Shown here: positions 26,301-34,689 of the stretch, piece by piece
Layout of the letters: the number at the start of each line of letters is the position of its first letter
Position numbering within the stretch: position 1 is the stretch's first letter
Assembly (NCBI GenBank): GCA_958295665.1
Contig: OY282560.1
Location: forward strand, 259,107,368 to 259,171,367
Length of the DNA: 64,000 bases
Direction of reading: 5' to 3'
Source: Tipula vernalis
Lineage: Eukaryota; Arthropoda; Insecta; Diptera; Tipulidae
Made by a program: the position numbers and the translations under genes
The notes under the pieces: generated by a model
Databases searched by the model: none
What the model was told of the DNA's origin: nothing
Seen by the model: only the letters and a program-made list of their open reading frames with translations

Positions 26301-29300
26301 ACAAATATGGGGATAATGCTGATATTCACCAATATTTCGAATTTTATATGTCTCTTCCGTTGTTAATTTAAATTCCGAAGTAGCTTTAGTTTCGGAACTT
26401 CAACACCAACGTCAAAAAACATTTTTAATAAATTTTCAAGTAACTTATTTTGATACATTTTTTGATACTACAATATTGAACAAAGTTTCTCTTAGAATTT
26501 CTTCTTTTGGCTTTCTTTTGATCTTCTTCTTGTGACATCTTCGATGAAACTCTTCGAAATTCTCTTCTAGATAGTGACTACCATTAACGATATTTACAAC
26601 ACTTTTAGGTCGTGGTTTTTATTTCAGTCTTTGAAGATTCTGCTTTTAAGCATTTATTTGTGCTCAAAATTATGAAAACGTTTTTCATTTTAATGTCAAT
26701 CAATCAAACGTCACTTCTAATTACAATTTGAGAAATGTTCAGTTTATTCGTCTTTAGAGATTTACAACGACCAACTGTCAAAATTCATTTTTAATTCTTG
26801 GTCCGAAAGTCTGTAATAACCTTCCAGTTGAATAGAGAGATTGTCGGAAACTTAATAAATTTTCATCTGGCTTCAAAATATTTTTATTTAGTGACTCAAG
26901 TACGAATGGTTTAATGCATTTTCAAGTGTAGTTTAATTTTAATGTAATACCGCATTTTTATTTTGTACATTGTTCAAATTTTTAGTTTTATGCATTTACT
27001 AATCACCACCAATTTGGGACTATCCAAAGATTATATTTAAAAAACAAATATATTTTTGCATTTTCGAGGTCTAAATCTAAAATTTTAACAAGTTAAAAGC
27101 TTTGAAAAATCGGCGCAATATTCATTTCTGACTTGTTTGAAATAAGGTGTCGTGAAATAAGGCCCGAGGTATTAAAGCAAGAAAAAATCAAGGCTTTAAT
27201 TTGCAATCAAAGAGTATTAGTCCTCGAAATATTTTTCGAGTATTTTTTTCTTTTATAAAGTGAAATAGAATCCTAGGGTCTTATATCCACTTTCATTACT
27301 AATTTATAGTCAATTTAAAATATTCTGGAAAAGTTTGATTTGTAATATTAGAATGGAAATCTCCCTTTTCTAAGAATATGGAAAATGAAGATGATGATTT
27401 CCTGAATATGAATGAAGATGATTTCCTGAATATTTCAAAATATTCAGGAAAACGGTGATTTAATTTTAGGATTAGGATGGAAATTACCTTTTCCAGAAAT
27501 TCCGGAAAAAGAAGATTAATGCTTCTATTCACAAAATGTAAAAATTCTTATAAAAAAATTACTTGCAAAAAAATGTGAAAATACCAGGCACTATCGAAAA
27601 AAAAAAATAAATCATTTTGGTTTCTTGCCGGTCAACAGATGCTATCGAGAGTCACCTTCTGAAAAAATCGTGTCGAAAAATTGCCACGCAGCTGAGTTAT
27701 GGGCTCTTAAAATCAAGATATGTAGGTTTACGTCAACAAATTTGTCTAGTAACTGTAGTTAAATTTTGGGAATACCATTTTAGTACTAATCGGAAATTGT
27801 ACGGTTATAGACCGAATTTACGAATAGGGGCATAAATTTTAAAATATTCTGGAAAAGAGGAATTTAATGTTAAAATTAGGATGAAAATCTCCTTTTTCCA
27901 GAATATTTTAAAACTAAATCTTCCACTTCTAGAAATTCTGGTAAAGCAAGACTTATGCCCCTATTCACAAAATGTAAAAATTATTTAGCTCTAACTTTAC
28001 ACAATTGTTACAGAGTACTAAAAATTGGTATTTACAAACGGTAAGAACTTCGCCACTGTAATTCGCCGCTGTAAGAAAACTAGCAGCCTTTGACAAAAAG
28101 AAATGTCAAAACATAAGTTATAATAAGTCATTCAGGCTTGAAACATAAAATGATGGAGAATGAATGAGATTATGTACCGGCGCTTACCTGATAGAACTTA
28201 GTACGAAAATTATTTTTCAAAGAATGTGATTCGATGGAGCCATTCCCGTGAATTAAATCCAAGTTGAATCACAAAATGTTTTTGTATTTGGTGTAAAATA
28301 TGAGTACATACTTTGTATTCGATTTTTTGACTCTAATTCGGTATGTCCAACCGTTGCGAAATTCTGAGCAAATCATACATAAGGTTCTTCCCTCGAAAAC
28401 AGGAGCCATTATAATCTTTTACATTCATTCGGTATAGCATCAACATTTACTTCCATAAACGATAAATGGCTTCATCAACAGCCTTTATATGTACCATGTA
28501 TGAGCCGTCAGTTTGTCGGGCATTTGCAAGTTGTTATTTAAAATTTAGTAGAGGACATGAAAGATTAGAAGGGTATCAGTGGCAAGCTATTCCGTGGTGT
28601 TACAACGCCCCATACACTATTTCAATGGACGATAAGAAATCCCACAACGATCCGAACGTTTCAAATGTGTAGTTATATGAGATCAGATATTGTGTTTTGG
28701 ACTTATTGCCAGTTCTACAAAATTTCCCCAAAAATTCTGAAAAACAAAAAACAGAAAATACTACCTAGTAGACACTATCGAGCTATGTGAATATCGATTC
28801 GATAAGTATACATAGAAATTCCAATAGAAAATTTGTTTAGCGAAAATCTCAAAAACTACAAATTAAATAATTTTGATTTCTTGCAGGTTAATAGATGCTA
28901 TCGAGAGTAGTACTTCCTGAAAAATCGTGTCGAATAATTGCCATGCTGCTGAGTTATCAACCAATAAAATCAAGATATTTAGGTTTACGTCAATAAATTT
29001 GTCGATGTAAACTTACAGAACATAATTTACGTTTGTAGACTCTAGTTACATTTTGGGAATACCATTTTAGTACTAATCGGAAATTTTACGGTTATAGCAC
29101 AGATAAGAATAGACAGATGTGGATCTTGTATGGGCCATATTTACATTCCAAATTTCAATAGCAAATTCTAATCCAATCTGTTTAGACCAGGACGTATATA
29201 CGGGGACGGTTTTCTCATTAAATTTTCGCGATTTTTTTACTATGCAAAATAATATTCAAATTGTAAACATAAAAATCAGTCTTGATAATCTCAGTTCAGT

Positions 29301-32300
29301 ATTGTACATATATGCGTTGTTAATTATCTTACAATATATTCATTGTGTTAACCTTAGCTATCCATCGAAGTTCATTAACAAGTATTGGTTATGCAGGAAA
29401 CTAAGCTGGTGGGTCCTAGAATTCTTATAAAATTTAGAAATTTTCTTTCTTTTACGCTTCTAAAATAATGTATAGTATTCATAAAGAAATTTTTCGACCT
29501 TGAGATTTTTGGAAATTAATCTGTTTTGAGGTCCACTAAATCCGAAAAAGTGAGTTTCGAAGTGATGTCTTTCTGATGTCCGTCTGTCTTTCTGTCTGAG
29601 TCCTCTCTAATGCCTTTGTATTTAAGCTTTTTCCATAAATTCAGTAACGTGTGTCGGTGGCAGTTCCTTCTCAGTGAATTTTAGTCAAAGTCGGCCAACC
29701 GAAAGTAGCCACTCCCGTGGGCCAAAAAATGTATTTTGCAAATACTCAAGAAGTAAAAGGTTTACATAAAAAAATAATAAGAAAATTAAAAAGAATAGAA
29801 AAATACAAACGAATAAATTTGTAAGAAATTTGCATTTGAAGAAAGTTGTGTGTTGGTTACACCACCATTATTTTTAAATGTTTTAGCTAAAAATAAAAAA
29901 TAAAAAAAATCTCCCCTGAAGTTTTCAAAACCATCTTTCGAGTTCTGGGGTAGGAGGTTGTAACGTCACATTCGATTTGAATTCGATAAACTTTATGTCT
30001 CTTGTTTCAAGAATAAAATTGTACTCTATTTCCCTTTTTGATTATACTTTTTCTATTGCGATCTCTTTTTGTTGCGTATTTTTTCTTTCCTTCACATCAA
30101 TAAATTCCATACTTTAAGATTATTTCTTGGTGGCTGTTCCAACTTTAGCTTTCTTTGTGCCTCATACTTTCTTCATTCTGTTCTCACGCTCCTTACGTTG
30201 TTTGGGCTCAAATTTTTCGACAAAATCTAATGAATCATAAACAAAAATTTGCTTGATAAAGAATCCCGATATAGGAAATTAATAAAATATGTTCATTTCG
30301 CACGATGTCGCCATCGAGTGACAAAAATATGATCAATCCCTTTATAAATAAAATACGCAGAAGGCCATGTTCAAATAAAATCGTCATACTAAAATGTATG
30401 AAGTTGTCATTGGATGACGAGATGTGCAAAACAAACTCAATTTTGAAAAGCAATTGATCATATATCGTGATACAGAATCATGAATATAAGTAGTAATAAA
30501 ATGTTGTTTTATTCGAGCAAGCTGAGATAGCAGCAAGAAAAGCATAATTGAAAAACGAAATAGAGTATAATTTTATTCTTGAAACAAGAGACATAAACTC
30601 GTTTCGAATTCGAGTCGAAAGTGATGCTACAACATCCCGTCCCTGATTCAAAAGAAATCAACAATTTGCTTTTCTAGGAGAAGTACAAAAATAAAACTTA
30701 AAAAAATTCGATGGTTTAATGTTTTTTCATGATTCATTTCAAATTCATTCTTAAAAAATTATGAAAGATTTGAAAACCATTTAGCCATCCATCATCATGA
30801 TTTCTTAATTACATATAAGTAATTTCGGATTTTAGATTTTTGGCAGTTACACCAAAAACAGAATGAATGGAATTTAATATTGATAATTGTAATATCTACA
30901 CTAAACTGGTTCTGGTTGTAATATCTACACTAAACTGGTTCTGGTTAGTTTTAAATTTGTTTAAAGGGTTTGCCCTGATAAATTTGACATGTGATCGGCG
31001 AGAAATGCAAATTTTGTAGGTCCATTTTTTTCCAATTTCGCTTATTTCATATCAAACGAAAGAGAAGAACACTATATTTCTTACAGTTTCTCTTCGATCG
31101 CTTTTTGTGTTATATTAACTTTTTACACTCTCCTACGTCAGGCTGAAGGTGGCAATGCAAATTTGCAAAAAAACTCGTAAGTCACCTCTGGAAGAATTAC
31201 CATACCGTAATAATAATAACTACAACAAGAAATATAGTCCTTCCTAAAAATAGATACAAGTAGACTCTAATAACATTGAAAAAAATTCAGTTCAAAAGGC
31301 CAACGGGTTAAATTAGAACGTAGTTGAGTATTTGCATATTGAGTGAGCTAGTTTTCATTGCCTCCTGAAAATAATTGGTTTTTGGATTTAAACAATTTGC
31401 ATTTCTCGCCGAAGATATAGGTATATTTGCGTTATTCAAATTTCAAGTAAGTTAAAATGTTTTCACCTTTGTGACAGATTCACTTATTAACAACTTATCG
31501 TTGTCTTTAATTATCGAAAGAATGCAAAAATTCAACTAATTTTTACGAATAATCCAATAACAACTTTCAAACAGATTTTCGATCATATTTATAAATCGAA
31601 AGCAAAAGCTTAGAATTAAAATTAGCTTAAATTTTTTATTTGTAGGTTAACAATATTTCACCGGAATTGCTGAAGAGTTTTAGAGATGATAACGAAAATA
31701 TTTATGAACCGGTAAGTTGAATATTTTATTAACTTTATACACATGTGTATGTATTAAATAATAGTCTAATTTATTGATTTTTCCTAACACAGGTAAAAGG
31801 TGGCCGAAAAAGTGTTAATGGGGATCAAACAAATCCACAAAAACAAACCGTCTGGCGATATTTTCCTAAAATTCGCCTGAACTTCCTTGGCGATTCCCAT
31901 AAAAATCACAAACAAAAAGAAACCAGCGATCGGTTGAATGAACCACCTTCGTCATGCTCTTCAACGTCGGGAACCGCGAGTGCAACAAGTACAACCACCT
32001 CATCAAACGCTTCCTCCTCATCGTCATCGTTTGGCGATATGAAACGTCGATTTGGAAATCATCGACGATCGATTAAAAATAAAATGAAAAAATTCTATGG
32101 CCGTAATAGTAACAGTATTAGTAGTAACAACTTAAGTGAAACAAATGATAATAGTAACAATAATAATAACAATAATAATCATAACAGTAGTAACAATAAT
32201 ATAGACACACCATTAATCATCACAAATAATAGTAACGAGGATACCGATAAAAAAACAAAAGAAAAACATAATTTTTTCGGAAGTTTACCTCGAATGAAAA

Positions 32301-32422
32301 AATCTAGAACCACGTCGTGTATCATAGAACAAACAACGCCGGAACCAGCCGATAATACAAACCTGTTACCAAAGAAACATAATAATTTACCAAATTTAAA
32401 AGGAAACACAACAGTCGTTTAA
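11351..32422 (+). CDS. Unrecognised host gene, five coding exons, 535 aa
   Basis: Coding exons are 11351-11634, 15355-15687, 15753-16047, 31646-31711 and 31793-32422. Every border is GT/AG and all phases agree, giving 1608 coding bases with no internal stop. An AG just before 11344 suggests an upstream 5' UTR exon, and the ATG at 11351 is the first in this exon. I recognise no enzymatic domain, signal peptide or membrane segment. The protein is low in complexity: Thr/Ser-rich patches, an Asp run in exon 3 (near 15885), Ser and Asn runs in the last exon (31950-32200), and a basic stretch RRFGNHRRSIKNKMKKFYG. Three tyrosines sit in YxxV contexts (IYAVVDLK, DYEEV across the exon 3/4 junction, IYEPVK), which would suit an adaptor docked by SH2 proteins; that is inference. 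The 15.6-kb intron 16048-31645 is full of mobile elements. A poly(A) signal AATAAA lies at 32538. Confidence 0.82.
11673..12686. repeat. 41-bp exact direct repeats flanking about 930 bp
   Basis: The 41 bases beginning TTATAATACCCATATTATAT occur unchanged at 11673-11713 and 12646-12686 inside intron 1. The enclosed DNA has no gene. It may be a local duplication scar. No terminal inverted repeats were found, so I do not call a transposon. Confidence 0.8.
12963..13128. mobile_element. Short MITE-like inverted repeat
   Basis: The left end TAGCTATCTTCCAATGGAA is mirrored at the right end TCAATGGAAGATAGCTA. Inner arms are also partly complementary (CTTGCAAGTATTTGCGAGTA against CGAGTACCTCAAAGTACTTG). 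TA dinucleotides are at both borders. It lies in intron 1 of host gene 1 and is non-coding. Confidence 0.65.
13129..13959. other. Intron 1 sequence, nothing further seen
   Basis: This is A+T-rich intronic DNA without recognised repeats or exons. Confidence 0.4.
13960..14420 (+). pseudogene. mariner transposase fragment
   Basis: The + strand reads as part of a mariner (Himar/Mos-type) transposase: FWVGEFKQG near 14035, EMIGKIHDIILSD near 14110, then a HTH-like region, MKKLKAKWMPG near 14215, and KRERVTTSQQCLDMLKHN around 14265-14320. An open stretch spans 14078-14293. The catalytic part is reduced to a short degenerate tail that may derive from the region after the first Asp. No terminal repeats are evident. 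It sits in intron 1 of host gene 1. Confidence 0.85.
14421..15354. other. Remainder of intron 1
   Basis: This is A+T-rich intron ending in a T-rich tract and the acceptor TTAACAG at 15348-15354. No other feature is supported. Confidence 0.5.
16508..17866 (-). mobile_element. Tc1-like transposon, decayed
   Basis: A 1.36-kb element has terminal inverted repeats of about 50 bp. The left end reads CACTGTATCAAAAAATTGTC, the right end is its near mirror, and TA dinucleotides flank it at 16508-16509 and 17865-17866. It lies in the long intron of host gene 1, antisense to it. Confidence 0.9.
16830..17695 (-). pseudogene. Tc1-like transposase pseudogene
   Basis: The minus strand has the N-terminal paired-type HTH (VPGRGHKRKLNERQ, IAVKVYQCEKIATKPQTKRN) in an open stretch at 17239-17520. 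Nearer 16900-16990 it has a C-terminal block QPPELNPIHNLWHYLERKIR, which corresponds to the SPDLNPIENLW motif of Tc1 proteins with Asp altered to Glu. The catalytic middle is shortened and frameshifted. It is a dead copy. Confidence 0.85.
18849..20602 (-). pseudogene. BEL/Pao integrase region
   Basis: Open pieces 20264-20602, 19896-20210, 19537-19776 and 18849-19580 cover the connection (ADCVSRG), the pre-integrase part (SPFVDSEKMLRVGGRL), the core and the C-terminal part. Core residues are visible: Asp in VGVDYCGP, Asp in YSDNGGNF and Glu in FGGLWEAAV. A frameshift lies at about 19560-19580, between the two core pieces. Confidence 0.87.
20636..22461 (-). pseudogene. BEL/Pao reverse transcriptase and RNase H region
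   Basis: Open pieces 21955-22461, 21067-21783 and 20636-21064 follow one another. The catalytic RT motif YVDD (in MDFYVDDLLSGC) is near 21415. DVEKMYRMI near 21640 carries the first RT Asp region. RNase H landmarks are SSDASQAAYGA near 20880 and LWSDSTIAIS near 20650. Stops at the joints show that the copy is inactive. Confidence 0.87.
22433..23580 (-). pseudogene. BEL/Pao gag and protease region
   Basis: Gag packages the element RNA and the protease matures the polyprotein. The open part 22433-23419 contains a gag core (KVTGKELQNLIDNCEIHLRS), two cysteine-rich knuckles (CPICRKRNHNLENC and CLNCFSGQHLVRNC, then CRLCKWKH) and the BEL-type aspartic protease motif LLDSAS near 22610. Upstream, 23420-23580 continues the gag core (GDAKKVIEKIEF) in frame, but a stop lies at about 23422. 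The N-terminal half is missing. Confidence 0.85.
23591..24940. repeat. Foldback-like repeat region
   Basis: The sequence TACTTTGTCCACG at 23672 is mirrored by CGTGGACAAAGTGTA at 24844-24858, and an inner pair of arms (TATAGAGCCATAATC near 23943, mirrored near 24803) lies inside. This suggests a non-autonomous TA-flanked element of about 1.19 kb. The inner 23930-24480 is also copied further on (24945-25455). There is no coding potential. Confidence 0.45.
24945..25455. repeat. Direct copy of 23930-24480
   Basis: The segment shares long runs with 23930-24480, for example AATCACTTTTTTTCCTAAGA and CAACAGCATTCTGG, in the same order and orientation, with scattered substitutions and indels. The offset is about 1.0 kb. 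Both copies are intronic and non-coding. Confidence 0.8.
25629..25828 (-). CDS. Possible terminal exon pair, unknown gene
   Basis: On the minus strand a segment 25717-25828 is framed by TTATTTACAG and GTAAGC and is fully open. A second AG at 25647-25648 opens a short exon in matching phase that ends in a stop near 25590. Joined, they would encode a C-terminus with KCRCSTANNSRIGAIEVRLN and, after the junction, LKCNSKFH, with five cysteines. I do not recognise it. Upstream minus-strand DNA to 26700 has further short open pieces (TGLEQLKHAHDLFIAEVLEE near 26170) but many stops. It may be a decayed gene or transposon gene inside the intron. Confidence 0.3.
25829..27290. other. Long intron, degenerate minus-strand coding-like DNA
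   Basis: Between about 26030 and 26560 the minus strand has codon-like stretches broken by stops (for example YVNQTRRNFIFGRSF near 26080). No family was recognised. The rest is featureless A+T-rich DNA. Confidence 0.3.
27295..27545. repeat. Degenerate relative of the 27822-27966 MITE
   Basis: The stretch repeats AAAATATTCTGGAAAAG-type and TTCACAAAATGTAAAAATTC words found in the nearby MITE, together with a local duplication of GATGATTTCCTGAATAT. The ends are not defined. Confidence 0.45.
27606..27815. repeat. Dispersed repeat, copy 1
   Basis: The copy contains GATGCTATCGAGAGT, AATCGTGTCGAAAAATTGCC, ATCAAGATAT, GTTTACGTCAA and AATACCATTTTAGTACTAAT, in the same order as copy 2 at 28868-29100. 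Confidence 0.75.
27822..27966. mobile_element. Short MITE with GAATAGGGGCATAA ends
   Basis: A 145-bp unit begins GAATAGGGGCATAA and ends TTATGCCCCTATTC, a perfect 14-bp inverted pair. The inner arms also share TTTTAAAATATTCTGG with its mirror CCAGAATATTTTAAAA. It directly abuts dispersed repeat copy 1, so the two could belong to one larger element. Confidence 0.75.
28868..29100. repeat. Dispersed repeat, copy 2
   Basis: This is a diverged direct copy of 27606-27815 with a small insertion near 29000-29030 (GTAAACTTACAGAACATAAT). It is non-coding and lies in the long intron. Confidence 0.75.
29101..29520. other. Long intron, nothing recognised
   Basis: An open stretch at 29119-29430 is hydrophobic but shows no start context, splice borders or family resemblance. 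I leave it as non-coding. Confidence 0.35.
29525..29765. repeat. Dispersed repeat with GTCTGTCT tract, copy 1
   Basis: It holds TCCGAAAAAGTGAGTTTCGA, a run of GTCTGTC words, then AGTGAATTTTAGTCAAAG, GCCACTCCCGTGGGCCA and TATTTTGCAAATA. The same order of words occurs at 32690-32910. It probably belongs to a larger mobile element that I cannot name. Confidence 0.7.
29940..30650. repeat. Large inverted repeat with 110-bp arms
   Basis: The left arm (about 29965-30065) contains TTTATGTCTCTTGTTTCAAG and AATAAAATTGTACTCTATTT. The right arm (about 30540-30650) carries the reverse complement, GAGTATAATTTTATTCTTGA and onward. The spacer of about 480 bp includes the RpS24 pseudogene. Arms are roughly 85-90 per cent matched by eye. 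Confidence 0.7.
30120..30239 (-). pseudogene. RpS24: Ribosomal protein S24 processed pseudogene fragment
   Basis: The minus strand reads in one frame YDSLDFVEKFEPK, then QRKERENRMKKV, a TGA stop, then GTKKAKVGTATKK and TAA. This matches the C-terminal end of eukaryotic ribosomal protein S24 (KFEPK, then QRKERKNRMKKVRGT). The Arg codon has become TGA, and the residues usually found between EPK and the QRKER block are lost. No intron interrupts it, so it probably arose from a reverse-transcribed mRNA. It lies within a large inverted repeat in the intron of host gene 1. Confidence 0.8.
30887..30944. repeat. Two tandem copies of a 29-bp unit
   Basis: The unit starts TTGTAATATCTACACTAAAC and ends GGTTCTGG. 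It occurs at 30887-30915 and 30916-30944 without differences. Confidence 0.9.
30945..31645. other. 3' end of the long intron
   Basis: This is intronic DNA leading to the acceptor TTTGTAG at 31639-31645. No further gene or repeat is supported. Confidence 0.45.
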
Positions 32423-32537
32423 ATCTGCGATGAAAGCTGAGATTCATAAGTTTGTCTCGTGACTTGTATTACCAGAATTTATATTAAATTAGTGCGAGTC
32501 TATGTGTGTTACGTATTTTAACCATCATTTGATGAAA

Positions 32538-32543
32538 AATAAA
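32538..32543 (+). promoter_or_regulatory. Candidate poly(A) signal of host gene 1
   Basis: AATAAA lies about 116 bases after the stop codon at 32420-32422, a normal distance for a short fly 3' UTR. A further AATAAA-rich stretch follows near 32658. Confidence 0.5.
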
Positions 32544-32689
32544 TGTCTTATTGAAATAATAGTTGTATATACGAATTTATTATTGAAATATGTATCTACG
32601 TATTCATAAAAAATGAACAGCAAGTCGATGTTTTTTATTTAAATTTACGTTAGTAAAATAAAGTTTAGTAATCATGAAAATTGTTGGTC

Positions 32690-32910
32690 AGGGGACCTGG
32701 ACCCTGAATCCGAAAAAGTAGGTTTCGAAGTGGTGTCTGTCTGTCGGCCTGTCAGTCTGTCAGTTTGTCTTTGTCCTGTCTGTAGGCCAGGTGGTTTAAA
32801 TTAGGACGTCTCAGTGAATTTTAGTTCAAATCAGCCAAACGGTAGTTGCCACTCCCTTGGGCCACTACATTTATTTTGCAAATATCTTAAAAAGTATAAG
32901 GTTTGGTTGA
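32690..32910. repeat. Dispersed repeat with GTCTGTCT tract, copy 2
   Basis: This copy matches 29525-29765: ATCCGAAAAAGTAGGTTTCG, the GTCTGTC-rich tract, AGTGAATTTTAGTTCAAATC, GCCACTCCCTTGGGCCA and TATTTTGCAAATAT. It starts about 270 bases after the stop of host gene 1. Confidence 0.7.
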
Positions 32911-33879
32911 TTGATTGATACAGGTGTACGACAAAGCCAAAGCCAGATTCTAGAAATACGCCGCTTTCGCCGTACACCTTTCTACATATAACAACACCAA
33001 AGGACAGGAAAGGAATGTTAGTATTTAGAGACTCAACCCGGTTTCAGTCACCTAAGCAGTCGATAGTTAGTAAATTTGTTAAAGCACAAGACAACCACAA
33101 TCTCTTTAATATAGCCAAAGCAGCTTGATATACTAGTCGCAAGCACCAAATCCAGAAAGACAAAAGAATTGGATTTTCATACAAACCCTATGCAAAGTTA
33201 TATTTTTTTAATTTCGGTTTTCTTAAATGAAAAATCTTACAAAAATTAATTTTGGATACTATGTATGTTATCAAGAAGAATAATTGATAAATAAATTATA
33301 TGAAATTCAATTCTGCTTTATAAATATTTAATTAAAGTTATACTAAAACCCCTTTATTTTCAAACTCATCATTATAACTAATAACGTCACACCTTTCGTT
33401 CATACTTTTTTCTATAATTAGCCACTAGTGATACCTACTTATAAACTCAACTAATTAAATATGTTTAAAAAACAAAATGGACGTGTAGTTTCCGTGTTTG
33501 AATTCAGATGGCGGTAATTAAAAATTGAAAAATTTGACATTTTACACCTACTCTCCACCTGCCATTAACATTGTGTTATACCATTACAATTCGAACAGTT
33601 GCTAGTGGAGACACGAAATTGGATGGTGTGGTGAATGTATATACTACGATAGAGAAATCGTAGCGTCCTGGGGAAACAATTTCTATAAAAGGAAAAATAT
33701 TTGAAGAATAAAAAAAGTCGTTACAGGAATTTCGAGGACACTAGTCACACGAATCCATTATACAATTAAAATAAAAACATAAACATTCATCGACATTTAT
33801 AACGTTTTTATAAAATAAAAATAAATAATAGTAAAAATATGAAAATGTATTGTGTTGCTTATTAATTGTGCGATTAACG
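32911..33879. other. Intergenic DNA without supported genes
   Basis: I see no exon or mobile-element border. A short palindrome CTACGATAGAGAAATCGTAG is present near 33645. Confidence 0.45.
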
Positions 33880-34379
33880 GCGATACCTCATGGACTAGGT
33901 CCACCTGGAGGTAAAAATATAATTTATTACGAGTCTATACAAACAGGCACCAGTAACACTCGTAATAACTGGAGAGCCCGACGTGATTTGTACACGAAAC
34001 TAAAAAATTACGCCGGTAATAGTCCCCACTAGAGGCAAGCTCGGGGTAATAAGTTTGATCAAATCACAAAAATTAAACATTGAGCGCCCACAGAAGAGGC
34101 ATTGGCGAAAGCCATAGAAGATCATAGAGACTATTATCAGTAAAAGTAAGCACCCCGGAACTATAGGTGCTCACGGAATAAGTAAGCTGAAATAACCAGG
34201 AATAACCATACACAGGATACAGAGGCCCTTGTCGGACAATCAGGCAAGTCAGGATTTAGAGGTTAACAAACGGTAATCAAAAGCCGCAACGAGTAACCAA
34301 TGCATCTGGCCAACATTTACGCCAAAGAGGTTTTCCAATTAAAATAAAAACTGTAAGCTATAAACCAATTGTAAATTCT

Positions 34380-34640
34380 TCAAAAAAAAAAATTATTTTT
34401 TATTTATTATATTGATTTCAAGGACAAGGCATTTTTTTTTTGTCGTATCCAAATTAATTTGTTCGAACATATTACGCAGTTCTGGTATTGTACAAGGGTA
34501 GTCCTTTCCCGTTACTGAAATCCCAAAAAAATTAATATTTTTCTTCTTTCGCACCATTTGGGTCGAATCCAATTTCGCTATTCCTAAAGGAACGACATTA
34601 TCAACAAATGAGTGCGAAAAATTCACATTTTAGTTCCTAG
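34380..34640. other. Insert of unknown origin in the Ty3 fragment
   Basis: A T-rich segment separates gag relics from the pol part. Its minus strand is open at 34393-34626 (with VPLGIAKLDSTQMVRKKKN and GKDYPCTIPELRNMFEQIN). I do not recognise this protein and cannot define the insert's ends. Confidence 0.3.
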
Positions 34641-34689
34641 TGCAGTGATTTAGGTATCCATATTCCCGAGTCAGCCGGAAATCAATGAC

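Noticed and set aside
28466..28672. 68-residue open frame
   Set aside because: No family features, no splice borders, located among dispersed repeats; not supportable as a gene.
29119..29430. 103-residue hydrophobic open frame
   Set aside because: Hydrophobicity follows from A+T-rich, T-rich codons; no signal peptide logic or similarity.
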